Source of the DNA: Streptomyces sp. HUAS YS2
Lineage (GTDB): Bacteria; Actinomycetota; Actinomycetes; Streptomycetales; Streptomycetaceae
Assembly (NCBI RefSeq): GCF_033343995.1
Contig: NZ_CP137573.1
Coordinates: 7,783,001 to 7,847,000, forward strand
Reading direction: 5' to 3'
Length of the DNA stretch: 64,000 nucleotides
Shown here: positions 1 to 8,188 of the stretch, piece after piece
Layout: the number at the start of each line of letters is the position of its first letter
Numbering within the stretch: position 1 is the first letter of the stretch
Translations under genes and position numbers: made by a program
Notes under the pieces: model-generated
What the model was told of the DNA's origin: nothing
Databases searched by the model: none
What the model saw: only the letters and a program-made list of their open reading frames with translations

Positions 1-763
1 ACTCCTGCAGACGCGACACCGGCAGGCCGAGCCGCGCCGAGGCGGAGGGGGAGTGCCCCACCGACTTGAGCCGCAGGCCGACACCGGTGAACCGCAGCAC
101 CACACCCGTGACGACCACGGCGACCACCGCGACGATCACGATCGCCGTCGCGGGCGACTCGATCCCGGCGATCAGCGGAAGCCGTACGCCGGGCGGCAGC
201 GCCTCGGACTGAGGGAGGGTCTCCGACGAGGTCACCGGCTGCCGCAGCAGCCCCTCCTCGTGCACGGCCACCGACACCGCGCCCGCGCCGACGAAGTTCA
301 GCAGCAGGGTCGTGATGACCTCGCTGGTCCCGCGGCGCGTCTTGAGCACGGCGGCGACGAGCGCCCACGCGGCGCCCGCGACGAACCCGGCGATCAGGGC
401 CGTCGGCACGCCGATCGCGGCGGGCACGTCCGCCGGCAGAGCCAGTCCGGTCGCGGCGGCGGCGAGGCCGCCCGCGCACAGTTGTCCCTCGCCCCCCACG
501 TTCACCAGTCCGGCCCGGTGGGCGACGCTGAAGCCGGCGGCGATGAGGGCCAGCACGGCGGCAGAGTTGAGCGAGCTGCCCACGGCGTACGAGGAGCCGA
601 ACATGCCCTCGTCGAGGGCCGCCCAGGCGGTGGCCGGATCGGACCCGGCGGCGGTGACGAGCACGGCGCCGACGCCCGTGGCGAGGAGCGCCGCGACCGC
701 GGCGAGGGACAACGGATGGCGCAGGCGGGCGAGGAGGCGGGGAGGCGCCAGGGACAGTGTCAT
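1..763 (-). CDS. ABC transporter permease, BMP/nucleoside importer type (3' end beyond window)
   Basis: This is an integral membrane permease of the sugar/nucleoside-type (BmpA-linked) ABC importers. About 254 N-terminal residues are visible, with repeated hydrophobic segments and the glycine-rich helices typical of the family; the C-terminus lies beyond the left edge. The ATG at 763 is preceded by AAGGA five bases upstream, and there is no alternative start in frame above it. It is the last gene of a substrate-binding protein, ATPase, permease operon read leftward, about 100 bp after the ATPase. The substrate is not provable from sequence; a purine nucleoside is the usual one for this family. 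Confidence 0.9.
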   Translation of the reverse strand, partial: MTLSLAPPRLLARLRHPLSLAAVAALLATGVGAVLVTAAGSDPATAWAALDEGMFGSSYAVGSSLNSAAVLALIAAGFSVAHRAGLVNVGGEGQLCAGGLAAAATGLALPADVPAAIGVPTALIAGFVAGAAWALVAAVLKTRRGTSEVITTLLLNFVGAGAVSVAVHEEGLLRQPVTSSETLPQSEALPPGVRLPLIAGIESPATAIVIVAVVAVVVTGVVLRFTGVGLRLKSVGHSPSASARLGLPVSRLQE

Positions 764-774
764 GACGGTCCTTG

Positions 775-804
775 CGGAAGCGGAAGCGGAAGCGGAAGCG
801 GAGG
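775..804. repeat. Hexamer tandem repeat between ATPase and permease genes
   Basis: Four perfect CGGAAG copies (775-798) are followed by a degenerate CGGAGG. They lie in the 98-bp gap between the ATPase stop and the permease start. On the mRNA strand the array reads CTTCCG and sits immediately upstream of the permease ribosome binding site. Copy number could vary by slippage. Confidence 0.75.
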
Positions 805-861
805 GGGAGGCGGCGGGGGAGAGGGGAGCGGATCCGGGGGTCGGCCGCAGGCCGTCGCCGG

Positions 862-2661
862 TCACGGCGCCGCAGACGGCGGCGCAGACGGCGGCGCCGG
901 CGGCGAGGCCGCCCCGGCCCTGCCGGGCCGCCTCCCGTCCTCGTCCGGCGGCGGCGTCTCGAAGCCCCGTGCCGGGCCCGGCGGGGCCGCCTCGCCGTCG
1001 GCACCGAGCATCAGACGCCCGATCCGGTCCCGCGCCCCGGGCTCGGCGGCGCCGACGGGTGCGGACAGCCGTCCCCGGTAGGCGACGACGACGCGGTCGC
1101 ACAGCGCGAGCAGCTCGTCCAGCTCGGACGAGACCACGAGGACCCCGACGCCCCGCGCCGCGGCCTCGCGCACCCTGCTGTGCACCGCGTCCACGGCGCC
1201 GACATCCAGGCCGCGCGTGGGCTGGGCCGCGGCGAGGCAGACCAGTGGCTCCAGGGCGAGTTCGCGGGCCAGCACCACCTTCTGCTGGTTGCCCCCGGAC
1301 AGGCTCGACATCGGCGCGTCCGGGCCGTCGGCGCGGATGTCGTGGGCGGAAAGCACGGCGTCGGCCGCGCTCCGCATCGCGGCCCGGTCCAGGAACAGTC
1401 CCGCGCGGCGGAAGTCCCCGAGCCGTCCGAGGAACAGGTTCTCCGCGACGGACAGTTCGCCGACGCAGCCGTCGTGGTGCCGGTCCTCCGGGACGACGCC
1501 CAGGCCCAAGTCGGTGCGCCGGCGGGGCGAGACCCGCGTGATGTCCGTGGTACCCACGGCCACGGCGCCGCCCGCGTCCGGTACGAGGGAGCCGCCGAGC
1601 ACGGCCATCAGCTCGCTCTGCCCGTTCCCCTCGACCCCGGCGATCCCCATGATCTCGCCGGGCCCGATGTCCAGGGAGACCCGGTCGAGGGCGTGGGTGC
1701 CGTCGGGCCTGCGTACGGTGACGTCCCGCACCCGCAGCGCGGGAGGCCCCGAAGGGTCCGTCGCACCCGCACCCCCTCCTGCACCCGCATCCGCGCCTGC
1801 ACCCGCAGCCATGTGCGGGTGCGAGGCACGCGGGTCCGGTACCGAAACGGCCCCGGACTCCGCCAGCCCGATCGTGCCGGACAGAGCCGGGTCCAGGGAC
1901 TCTGCGGCGCGCCCGATCATCAGCGGGACGAGCCGTTCGGCGGGCAGTTCGGCCAGCGTCCCGCCGCCGGCGACCCTGCCGGCGCGCAGGACCGTCGCCG
2001 CGTCCCCGGCCCGGGCCGCCTCGCCGAGCTTGTGGGTGACGAGGACCACCGCGCCGCCCCGGTCCGCGATCCGTCGGCAGGTGGTGAGCAGGGCCTCGGT
2101 CCCGGCCGGGTCGAGCACCCCGGTCGGCTCGTCGAGGAGCAGCAGCCGAGGTTCGCGCAGCAGCGCCTTGACGATCTCGACCCGCTGGCGCAGCCCGACG
2201 GGCAGGTCGGCGACACGGGCGCCGAGGTCGAGCGCGAGTCCGTACTCGTCCGCGACCCGCTCGACGCGCCGGGCGAGCCCGGGCAGCCTCAGCAGCCGCA
2301 GGTTCTCGCCCACGGTGAGCGTGCCGACCAGGCTGAAGTGCTGGTGGACCATGGCGATTCCGGCACCCAGCGCGTCGGCCGGCCGTCGCGGCGCGTACGG
2401 CTCTCCGTACAGTTCCAGCGTGCCCGTGTCGGGCAGCAGCGAGCCGCCGATCAGATGGCACAGGGTCGATTTCCCGGCGCCGTTCTCGCCGAGGACGCAG
2501 TGCACGGTGCCCGGCGCGACGGAGAGACTGACGTCGTCCAGGGCCCGGAGGGCGCCGAAGGACTTGGCGAGACCGCGGATCTCGAGGGCGGGGACCGCGG
2601 TCGCGCGGTCGTGTGGGGTGCTCACGGGGTCGTGACCTCCCCGACGGTCTGGGGTGCTCAT
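862..2661 (-). CDS. ABC transporter ATP-binding protein with two nucleotide-binding domains
   Basis: A 599-residue fused double ATPase that energises the importer encoded by its neighbours. Domain 1 has Walker A GENGAGKST (residues 58-66), Q-loop MVHQHFSLV, a variant signature LPVGLRQR and Walker B LLLLDEPTG. An Ala/Gly-rich linker (about 275-305) leads to domain 2, which has a degenerate Walker A (GVEGNGQSE) and an intact LSGGNQQK signature followed by AAQPTRGLDVGA. This asymmetry, with one competent and one degenerate site, is usual for YufO/RbsA-like proteins. The ATG at 2661 overlaps the binding-protein stop as ATGA, so translation is probably coupled; a GTG at 2625 is an alternative start. 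The C-terminal tail is Pro/Ala-rich and of unknown function. Confidence 0.93.
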   Translation of the reverse strand: MSTPDRRGGHDPVSTPHDRATAVPALEIRGLAKSFGALRALDDVSLSVAPGTVHCVLGENGAGKSTLCHLIGGSLLPDTGTLELYGEPYAPRRPADALGAGIAMVHQHFSLVGTLTVGENLRLLRLPGLARRVERVADEYGLALDLGARVADLPVGLRQRVEIVKALLREPRLLLLDEPTGVLDPAGTEALLTTCRRIADRGGAVVLVTHKLGEAARAGDAATVLRAGRVAGGGTLAELPAERLVPLMIGRAAESLDPALSGTIGLAESGAVSVPDPRASHPHMAAGAGADAGAGGGAGATDPSGPPALRVRDVTVRRPDGTHALDRVSLDIGPGEIMGIAGVEGNGQSELMAVLGGSLVPDAGGAVAVGTTDITRVSPRRRTDLGLGVVPEDRHHDGCVGELSVAENLFLGRLGDFRRAGLFLDRAAMRSAADAVLSAHDIRADGPDAPMSSLSGGNQQKVVLARELALEPLVCLAAAQPTRGLDVGAVDAVHSRVREAAARGVGVLVVSSELDELLALCDRVVVAYRGRLSAPVGAAEPGARDRIGRLMLGADGEAAPPGPARGFETPPPDEDGRRPGRAGAASPPAPPSAPPSAAP

Positions 2662-3728
2662 CGGGTCGTGATGTCTCCGGACTTGATCTTCGCCTTCAGC
2701 TCTTCGAGCTTCTTCGCCACCGCCGCGGGCGGGTTGCCGCACAGCACGATGTCGTTGTGCGGCTGTTCGAAGGTGAGCCCGAAGTGGACCGCCTCCGCCT
2801 TCCAGGTGCCGGCGGCGAGGTGATCCGCGGCGTACTCGATCTCCGCGCCGATGTCCGTCTCGACGTAGCCCGCGTACGCCGGGTCGGCGGAGCAGGGGTG
2901 CGCGATCGGACCGCCGAGGAGGGCGCCGCCGCTCTGCGTCGCCGCCTGCGCGAGTCCCTTGTGGCCGAGGTTGAGGATCTGGCCGAGGACGTCGGCGCCG
3001 GCCCCGTAGTCGGCCAGCGCCGACTGCTTGGCCTTGGTCGCGTCGTTGAAATCGCCCACGTACTGGGGAGCGAGGACCTTCACGCCGGGGGCGGCGGCCT
3101 TGGCGCCGTTCGCGAACTCCTGGGCGGCGTTGACGATCGCGGGCAGTTCGGCGCCGCCGACGAAGGCGACCGTGCCCTTCTTCGACAGCAGGGCGGAGGC
3201 GGCTCCGGAGAGGTAGGCGGCCTCGGCCTGCTGGGGATCGTACAGGGCGATGTTCGCCGTGGGCTTCGCGTCGGCGGGGCCGCCGATCTCGGCGAAGTGC
3301 ACGCCGGGGAACCGGGCGGCGACCTTGCGCACGGCGGCGTCGGTCTGGCCGCCGAGCGAGATCACCAGGTCGGAGCCGGTCGCGAAGCGGACCAGCGCCT
3401 GCTCGTAGTCGGCGGGGGCGACCTGCTCGACCTTGCTGAACGCGATCGTGCCGGCGTGCTTCTTCGCGGCCCGCTGATAGCCGCGGTACGCCGACTCCAT
3501 GAAGCCGTCGTCGGAGAGGGAGCCGGGGAACAGCACCCCCACCTTGAGCGCGCCGCCGGAGCTGTTCGCGGCCGAGGTACCGCCGCAGCCGGTGAGCGCG
3601 ACCAGCCCGGCGAGGGCGGACGCGCACGCCAGGGCACGGCGGAGGGGCGAGGTGCGGTGGAGGAGCGAGGTGCCGTGGAGGGGCGAAGTGCGGTGGACGT
3701 GCGGAGTGCGAAGACGGGACTGCGCCAT
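2658..3728 (-). CDS. BMP family ABC transporter substrate-binding lipoprotein
   Basis: A 356-residue extracytoplasmic binding protein of the basic-membrane-protein (PnrA/BmpA) family, whose characterised members bind purine nucleosides. It has an unusually long charged n-region of about 30 residues, a hydrophobic core and lipobox LTGC, then the conserved VGVLFPGSLSDDGFMESAYRG opening (given here in part) and the late GLTFEQPHNDIVLCG-like region. The ATG at 3728 has a GGAGG seven bases upstream. It is first in the three-gene importer operon and divergent from an FCD-type GntR gene, which may control it. Three 6-residue repeats occur in the leader peptide. Confidence 0.93.
   Translation of the reverse strand: MAQSRLRTPHVHRTSPLHGTSLLHRTSPLRRALACASALAGLVALTGCGGTSAANSSGGALKVGVLFPGSLSDDGFMESAYRGYQRAAKKHAGTIAFSKVEQVAPADYEQALVRFATGSDLVISLGGQTDAAVRKVAARFPGVHFAEIGGPADAKPTANIALYDPQQAEAAYLSGAASALLSKKGTVAFVGGAELPAIVNAAQEFANGAKAAAPGVKVLAPQYVGDFNDATKAKQSALADYGAGADVLGQILNLGHKGLAQAATQSGGALLGGPIAHPCSADPAYAGYVETDIGAEIEYAADHLAAGTWKAEAVHFGLTFEQPHNDIVLCGNPPAAVAKKLEELKAKIKSGDITTR
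3642..3695 (-). repeat. Three 18-bp repeats within the lipoprotein signal peptide
   Basis: Residues 12-29 of the binding protein read HRTSPL, HGTSLL, HRTSPL. The 18-bp units are in frame and lengthen the positively charged n-region before the hydrophobic core. Probably a slippage expansion without loss of function. Confidence 0.7.
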
Positions 3729-3781
3729 GCGTGTACCTCCGGGTGAACAGCCGCCGGCCGAGGGCCCGCGAGCAGGTTACT

Positions 3782-3789
3782 GGTATACC
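3782..3789. promoter_or_regulatory. Candidate GntR operator GGTATACC
   Basis: A perfect 8-bp palindrome in the 234-bp divergent region between the BMP importer operon and the FCD-GntR gene. GGTATACC is the core of operators recognised by some FCD-type GntR proteins (ExuR/UxuR-like). The assignment to the adjacent regulator is inference from position. Confidence 0.4.
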
Positions 3790-3962
3790 GCTAAGTGGCA
3801 ACAGTGTCGGAGCCCTGTGTTTCGGCGGTGTTAGCGCGCGGTTAGGAGTCGCGACGACCGGGGGCGACAGGTCGCGGTGACGGGACGGGACCGGCCGGGA
3901 TCCGCCGCGGCGACCGGGACGGGGCGGCCTAGAGTGGGAGTCCCGAGAACCGGAGGAATCCC

Positions 3963-4688
3963 GTGGTGAACAGCGCCGGACCGTCAGCCGAACCGCGCGG
4001 CTCCCTGCGTCAGCGTGCGTACGACGCGCTGCGCCGGCGCATCGTCGAGGCCGAACTCGCTCCCGGGGAGCGGCTGGTGGAACGCGACCTCGCCGCGCAG
4101 CTGGAGGTGTCGCGTATCCCGCTGCGCGAGGCGCTGCGACTCCTGGAGGCCGACGGGCTGGTCGTCCTGGTGCCGCACCGCGGCGCCCTGGTCGCCCCGT
4201 TCACCCCGGCGGACGTCCGCGACCTGTTCGACGTCCGCGAATCCCTCGAATCGCTCGCCGCCCGCCTGGCGGCCGAACGTACGGACCGGGCCGGTCTGGC
4301 CCGCCTCGCCGGGCGCCTCGCCGTCGCCCGGGCCGCGACGCGCGACGGAGACCAGGACGCCATCGCCGCCGCCAACGCCGGCTTCCACAGCGACATCGTC
4401 GAGCTCGCCGACAACCCGCTGCTCACCTCCACCATGCGTCCGCTGGAGGCCCGCACCCACTGGCTGTTCCGGCTCACCGCACAGCGCGACCCCGCCCAGC
4501 AGTGCGCCGAGCACGAGCAGTTGTACGAGGCGATCGCGGCCCGCGACGGGGAGCGGGCCGCGTCCCTGGCGCTCGACCACGTCGCGGCGGGCCGCCGGAC
4601 GAGCGTCGCGTTGGCCGCGGAGTGGACCCACTCGGAGGTCGACCCGGAAGCGGTCGCGGCCCGCCGCCGACGCAGACGAGACACCTGA
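3963..4688 (+). CDS. GntR family (FadR/FCD subfamily) transcriptional regulator
   Basis: A 241-residue ligand-responsive repressor. The winged helix-turn-helix is at about residues 10-75 (LRQRAYDALRRRIVEAEL, ERDLAAQLEVSRIPLREALR). It is followed by an all-helical FCD ligand domain with the metal/ligand histidines in FHSDIVELADNP, EHEQLYEAI and LDHV. Start choice: GTG at 3963 or the next codon at 3966; GGAGGA at 3952-3957 serves either. It is divergent from the BMP importer and upstream of the DUF7660-like and amidase genes, so it may regulate either side. Confidence 0.9.
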   Translation: MVNSAGPSAEPRGSLRQRAYDALRRRIVEAELAPGERLVERDLAAQLEVSRIPLREALRLLEADGLVVLVPHRGALVAPFTPADVRDLFDVRESLESLAARLAAERTDRAGLARLAGRLAVARAATRDGDQDAIAAANAGFHSDIVELADNPLLTSTMRPLEARTHWLFRLTAQRDPAQQCAEHEQLYEAIAARDGERAASLALDHVAAGRRTSVALAAEWTHSEVDPEAVAARRRRRRDT

Positions 4689-4756
4689 CGGGCCCGCCGG
4701 GCGCTCAGCCGAAGCCGGGAATCGGGTGGTCCCCGGCCACCGGCTAGGTTGCTCGC

Positions 4757-5008
4757 ATGCCGTTGACCCCCGAGGACGAGATACGCACGCGCGATGAGCT
4801 GGTCGCCTTCGTGCGGGAACTGCACGAGGACTACGTCAGCCGAGGGCACGACTGGGAGAACCACACCCTCGATCGCTTCCTCGAAGCCTTGGCCGCGTGG
4901 ATGGCGAGCTCGGACGGCTGGTACTGGAACGCCGGCAAGGACCTTCCCGCCGACGGCGACTGGACCTTCATCGCGCGCGCCCTCAAGGCCGCGACCCGGT
5001 ACGAGTAG
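4757..5008 (+). CDS. Small DUF7660-like protein
   Basis: 83 residues, acidic and soluble, with no signal peptide. It has the pattern ELVAFVRELHEDY...WENHTLDRFLEALAAWM...GWYWN...W..IARALKAATRYE, which I recognise as the DUF7660 family (function unknown). It stands alone between the GntR and amidase genes; ATG at 4757. Confidence 0.65.
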   Translation: MPLTPEDEIRTRDELVAFVRELHEDYVSRGHDWENHTLDRFLEALAAWMASSDGWYWNAGKDLPADGDWTFIARALKAATRYE

Positions 5009-5051
5009 CCGAGCGCGGCCGCGGTGACCTCCTCCCGTGCGGTGGGCTTAC

Positions 5052-5066
5052 GTCAACATGGTTGAC
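5052..5066. promoter_or_regulatory. Inverted repeat GTCAAC-ATG-GTTGAC upstream of amidase
   Basis: A perfect 6-bp inverted repeat with a 3-bp spacer, 108 bp before the amidase start. Its right arm overlaps a possible -35 (TTGACC, 5062-5067), as expected for a repressor site. Binding by the nearby GntR protein is a guess. Confidence 0.4.
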
Positions 5067-5173
5067 CTGTTCGGAGAGCGACCGGTTTCATGACCAACCA
5101 TCCGGTCCCGCCGATCAACGCCCCGGGCGAGGCGGCCGGACCGGCGACGTAGCTTCTCGGGAAGGACCACCGC

Positions 5174-6601
5174 ATGACCGATCTCACCGACCTCGCGTAT
5201 CTCCCGGCCACCGAGGCCCTGCGCCGGTTCCGGGACCGCTCACTGTCCCCGGTCGAGCTGGTCACCGCGGTCGTCGCGCGCGCCGAAGCCGTCGAGCCGA
5301 AGGTCAACGCCCTCGCCGAGCGGACCTTCGAGGAGGCGCTCGCCGCCGCGCGCGTGGCCGAAGCGCGTTACGCGGGCAAGGGCGAGGCGCCCCGTGCGCT
5401 GGAGGGGCTGCTCGTCGCGACGAAGGAGGAGCAGCCCATCGCGGGCCGCCGCAGCACGGACGGCTCGCTGGCCTTCCGCGACGAGATCGCCGACGAGACC
5501 CACCCGGTCGTCGAACGCGTCCTCGCCGCCGGCGGCATCGTGCACGCCCGCACCACGACCCCCGAGTTCAGCTGCGCGGGCTACACGCAGTCGCGACTGT
5601 GGGGCGTGACCCGCAACCCGTGGAACCTGGAGTACAGCCCGGGCGGCTCCTCCGGCGGCGCCGGCGCCGCGCTCGCCGCGGGCGAGACCACCCTCGCGAC
5701 CGGCTCCGACATCGGCGGCTCCATCCGCATACCGGCCTCGTTCACCGGCACCGTCGGCTACAAGCCGCCGTACGGGCGCGTGCCGGCGATGGCGCCGTTC
5801 AACCTCGACACGTACTGCCACGACGGCCCGATGGCCCGCACCGTCGGCGACTGCGCCCTGCTGCAGAACGTCATCGCGGGCCCGCACCCGCTGGACGCGG
5901 TCTCCCTGCGCCCCAAGTTCCTCCTCCCGGAACGTTTCGGAGGCGTCGAGGGACTGAAGGTGGCCTTGTCGGTCACCCTCGGGGACTGGCCGGTCGACCC
6001 GGAGGTCGAGGCCAACACCCGCGCCGTGGCCGAGGCGCTGCGCGCGGCCGGAGCTCTCGTCGAGGAGGTGGAGGTCCCGATCACCAGGGCGGACGTGATG
6101 GGGGCCGCGATGATCCACTTCGGCTCGATCTTCGGCCCGTACATCAACTCCGTCGCCGCCGAGCACGGCGACCTGCTCAACGCGTACGCGCTCGATTTCG
6201 CCGAGCGGGCCGCCCACGCCGTTCGTGAGCCCGGGAGCTTCATGCGCGGCCTCGAGCTCGAAGCGGTGGTGCAGAGCACCCTCGGAACACTCCTGGACCG
6301 CTACGACGTCCTGCTGTGCCCGACCACCGCCATCCCCGCGTTCGAGGCGGACGACGACTACCTCTCGACCAAGGTCGTGATCGACGGCGTCGAGCTGGAC
6401 TCGTACCTGGAGGCCGCGATGACGACGGTCTTCAACATCGCCAGCCGCTGCCCGGTGCTGAGCGTGCCCTCAGGCTTCGCGTCGACCGGCGTACCGACCG
6501 GCGTGCAGATCGTCGGCCGTACCTACGACGACACCACCGTCTTCCGCGCCGCCGCGGCGATCGAGGCCACCCGCCCCTGGGGCAGCCGCCCCACCCTCTG
6601 A
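5174..6601 (+). CDS. Amidase (amidase-signature family)
   Basis: A 475-residue cytoplasmic amide hydrolase with the Ser-cisSer-Lys triad. The Lys is K84 (VATKEEQ), the cis-Ser is in SPGGSSGGAGAALAAG (about S160), and the nucleophile is S183 in GSDIGGSIRIPAS. Length and motif spacing fit full-length family members. The ATG is preceded by GGAAGGA. The substrate cannot be told from sequence; family members act on aryl or aliphatic amides, indoleacetamide and others. Its position downstream of a GntR gene and near ureide genes makes an amide-nitrogen scavenging role plausible but unproven. Confidence 0.9.
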   Translation: MTDLTDLAYLPATEALRRFRDRSLSPVELVTAVVARAEAVEPKVNALAERTFEEALAAARVAEARYAGKGEAPRALEGLLVATKEEQPIAGRRSTDGSLAFRDEIADETHPVVERVLAAGGIVHARTTTPEFSCAGYTQSRLWGVTRNPWNLEYSPGGSSGGAGAALAAGETTLATGSDIGGSIRIPASFTGTVGYKPPYGRVPAMAPFNLDTYCHDGPMARTVGDCALLQNVIAGPHPLDAVSLRPKFLLPERFGGVEGLKVALSVTLGDWPVDPEVEANTRAVAEALRAAGALVEEVEVPITRADVMGAAMIHFGSIFGPYINSVAAEHGDLLNAYALDFAERAAHAVREPGSFMRGLELEAVVQSTLGTLLDRYDVLLCPTTAIPAFEADDDYLSTKVVIDGVELDSYLEAAMTTVFNIASRCPVLSVPSGFASTGVPTGVQIVGRTYDDTTVFRAAAAIEATRPWGSRPTL

Positions 6602-6673
6602 ACCGGACACCGAAGGCCCGGCGGGGGAGGCCGTTCACCCCCCTCGTCCCCTCCCGCTGGGCACACTGGCCCC

Positions 6674-8095
6674 ATGACAGCGACTTCCATGAGCAAGGGC
6701 GCCAACCTTCCCGTCGACTCCCCGGCCGTACGCGTCGAACTGAGCTGGCGCCAAGGCCCCGGCGTTCCCGACATCGACGCGTCGGCACTGCTGCTCACCG
6801 CGGCCGGACGGGTCCGTGACGACGGGGACTTCGTCTTCTACAACCAGCCGCGGCACGCCTCCGACGCCGTGACACACACGGGGAAGCAGAGCGCCGCCGG
6901 CATCACGACGGACTCGCTGGAGGTCGACCTGCGGCGGCTGGGCGACGCCGTCGAACGGGTGGCGCTGTGCGCGTCGGCCGACGGCGGCACCTTCGGGCAG
7001 GCGCCCGGCCTCGTCCTGCGACTGCTCGACGCCGGGACCCGGGCCGAGCTGGCCCGCTTCGACATCGAGAGCGGGACGGAGACGGCACTCATCGGCGGTG
7101 AGCTGTACCTGCGCGGCGGGCGGTGGAAGTTCCGCGCGGTCGGCCAGGGGTACGCCTCCGGACTCGCCGGCCTCGCGACCGACTTCGGCATCACGGTCGA
7201 CGACACCCCCGAGGCACCCGCCTCCACGCCCGCCCCCGCACCCGCCTCGACCAGGCCCGCCCCCGCACCCGCGCCGGACCACGTCGACGTGGCGCCAGTC
7301 CCGCCGTCCGGACCGGCCCCGGTCCCGACCCCGCTCCCGGACCGGGGCGAGGAGCAACTCCCCGTGGACCTGCGCAAGCGACTGACACTGCGCAAGGAGC
7401 AGGTGGCGGTCAGCCTGAGGAAGCACGGCGCGGTCGGCGTCACCGCGCGCGTGATCCTCGTCCTCGACGCCTCCGGCTCCATGGCCGCCCTCTACTCGCG
7501 AGGCGTGGTGGCCGACGTGGTGGAACGCATGGCCGCCGTCGCGGCCCAGCTCGACGACGACGGCGAGATGCAGGCCTGGACGTTCGCCACCCAGGCGGTG
7601 CGACTGCCGGACCTGCGCATCGGGGAACTCCCGCAATGGCTGCGTCTGCATGTCCGGGGCGGTGAAGTGGGCCTGTTCCGGCGGAGCAGGAAGCGAGGAC
7701 TGGAACCGAGTCAGATCGACATGCGCACGGTCGGCATCCAGAACGAGGAGCAGAAGGCGATCGCCCAGGTCAGGGCGTACGTACGGGAGAACCCGGCGGC
7801 TGCCCCCACGCTTGTGCTCTTCTTCTCGGACGGAGGCGTGTACCGCAACAACGAGATCGAGCGGCAGCTGCGCGAGGCCGTGGAGGAGCCGGTCTTCTGG
7901 CAGTTCGTGGGACTGGGACGGTCCAACTACGGAGTCCTCGAGCGCTTCGACACCCTGCCGGGCCGCCGTGTCGACAACGTCGGTTTCTTCGCCGTGGACG
8001 ACATCAGCACCCTCCCCGACCAAGACCTCTACGACCGGCTCCTGTCGGAGTTCCCCACCTGGATCACCGCCGCCCGCCACGCCGGCATCCTGTGA
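6674..8095 (+). CDS. TerD domain plus vWA domain protein (TerF-like)
   Basis: 473 residues. The N-terminal half (about 10-175) is a TerD-type calcium-binding stress domain (KGANLPV, DASALLLTAAGRVRDDGDFVFYNQP, SLEVDLRRL). A Pro/Ala-rich linker (about 180-235) follows. The C-terminal vWA domain has a MIDAS DASGS (about residue 265), LVLFFSDGG and FWQFVGLG. This is the TerF arrangement seen in tellurite/stress ter loci, here without adjacent terB/C/D genes. ATG at 6674, or 6689 (MSKGANL) as an alternative. Confidence 0.88.
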   Translation: MTATSMSKGANLPVDSPAVRVELSWRQGPGVPDIDASALLLTAAGRVRDDGDFVFYNQPRHASDAVTHTGKQSAAGITTDSLEVDLRRLGDAVERVALCASADGGTFGQAPGLVLRLLDAGTRAELARFDIESGTETALIGGELYLRGGRWKFRAVGQGYASGLAGLATDFGITVDDTPEAPASTPAPAPASTRPAPAPAPDHVDVAPVPPSGPAPVPTPLPDRGEEQLPVDLRKRLTLRKEQVAVSLRKHGAVGVTARVILVLDASGSMAALYSRGVVADVVERMAAVAAQLDDDGEMQAWTFATQAVRLPDLRIGELPQWLRLHVRGGEVGLFRRSRKRGLEPSQIDMRTVGIQNEEQKAIAQVRAYVRENPAAAPTLVLFFSDGGVYRNNEIERQLREAVEEPVFWQFVGLGRSNYGVLERFDTLPGRRVDNVGFFAVDDISTLPDQDLYDRLLSEFPTWITAARHAGIL

Positions 8096-8188
8096 CCCGC
8101 CGACCATGCGGCATCCCGGTCCGGCCGGAGCTCCGAGGCCGGAGGGCACGGGCGAGGTCGGTGACACCCGTGCCCCACGGCGCGCGGC

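Noticed and set aside
862..3801. Single 979-residue protein spanning ATPase and binding-protein region
   Set aside because: The upstream part is a frame shadow of the lipoprotein; the ATGA overlap at 2658-2661 gives the true ATPase start.
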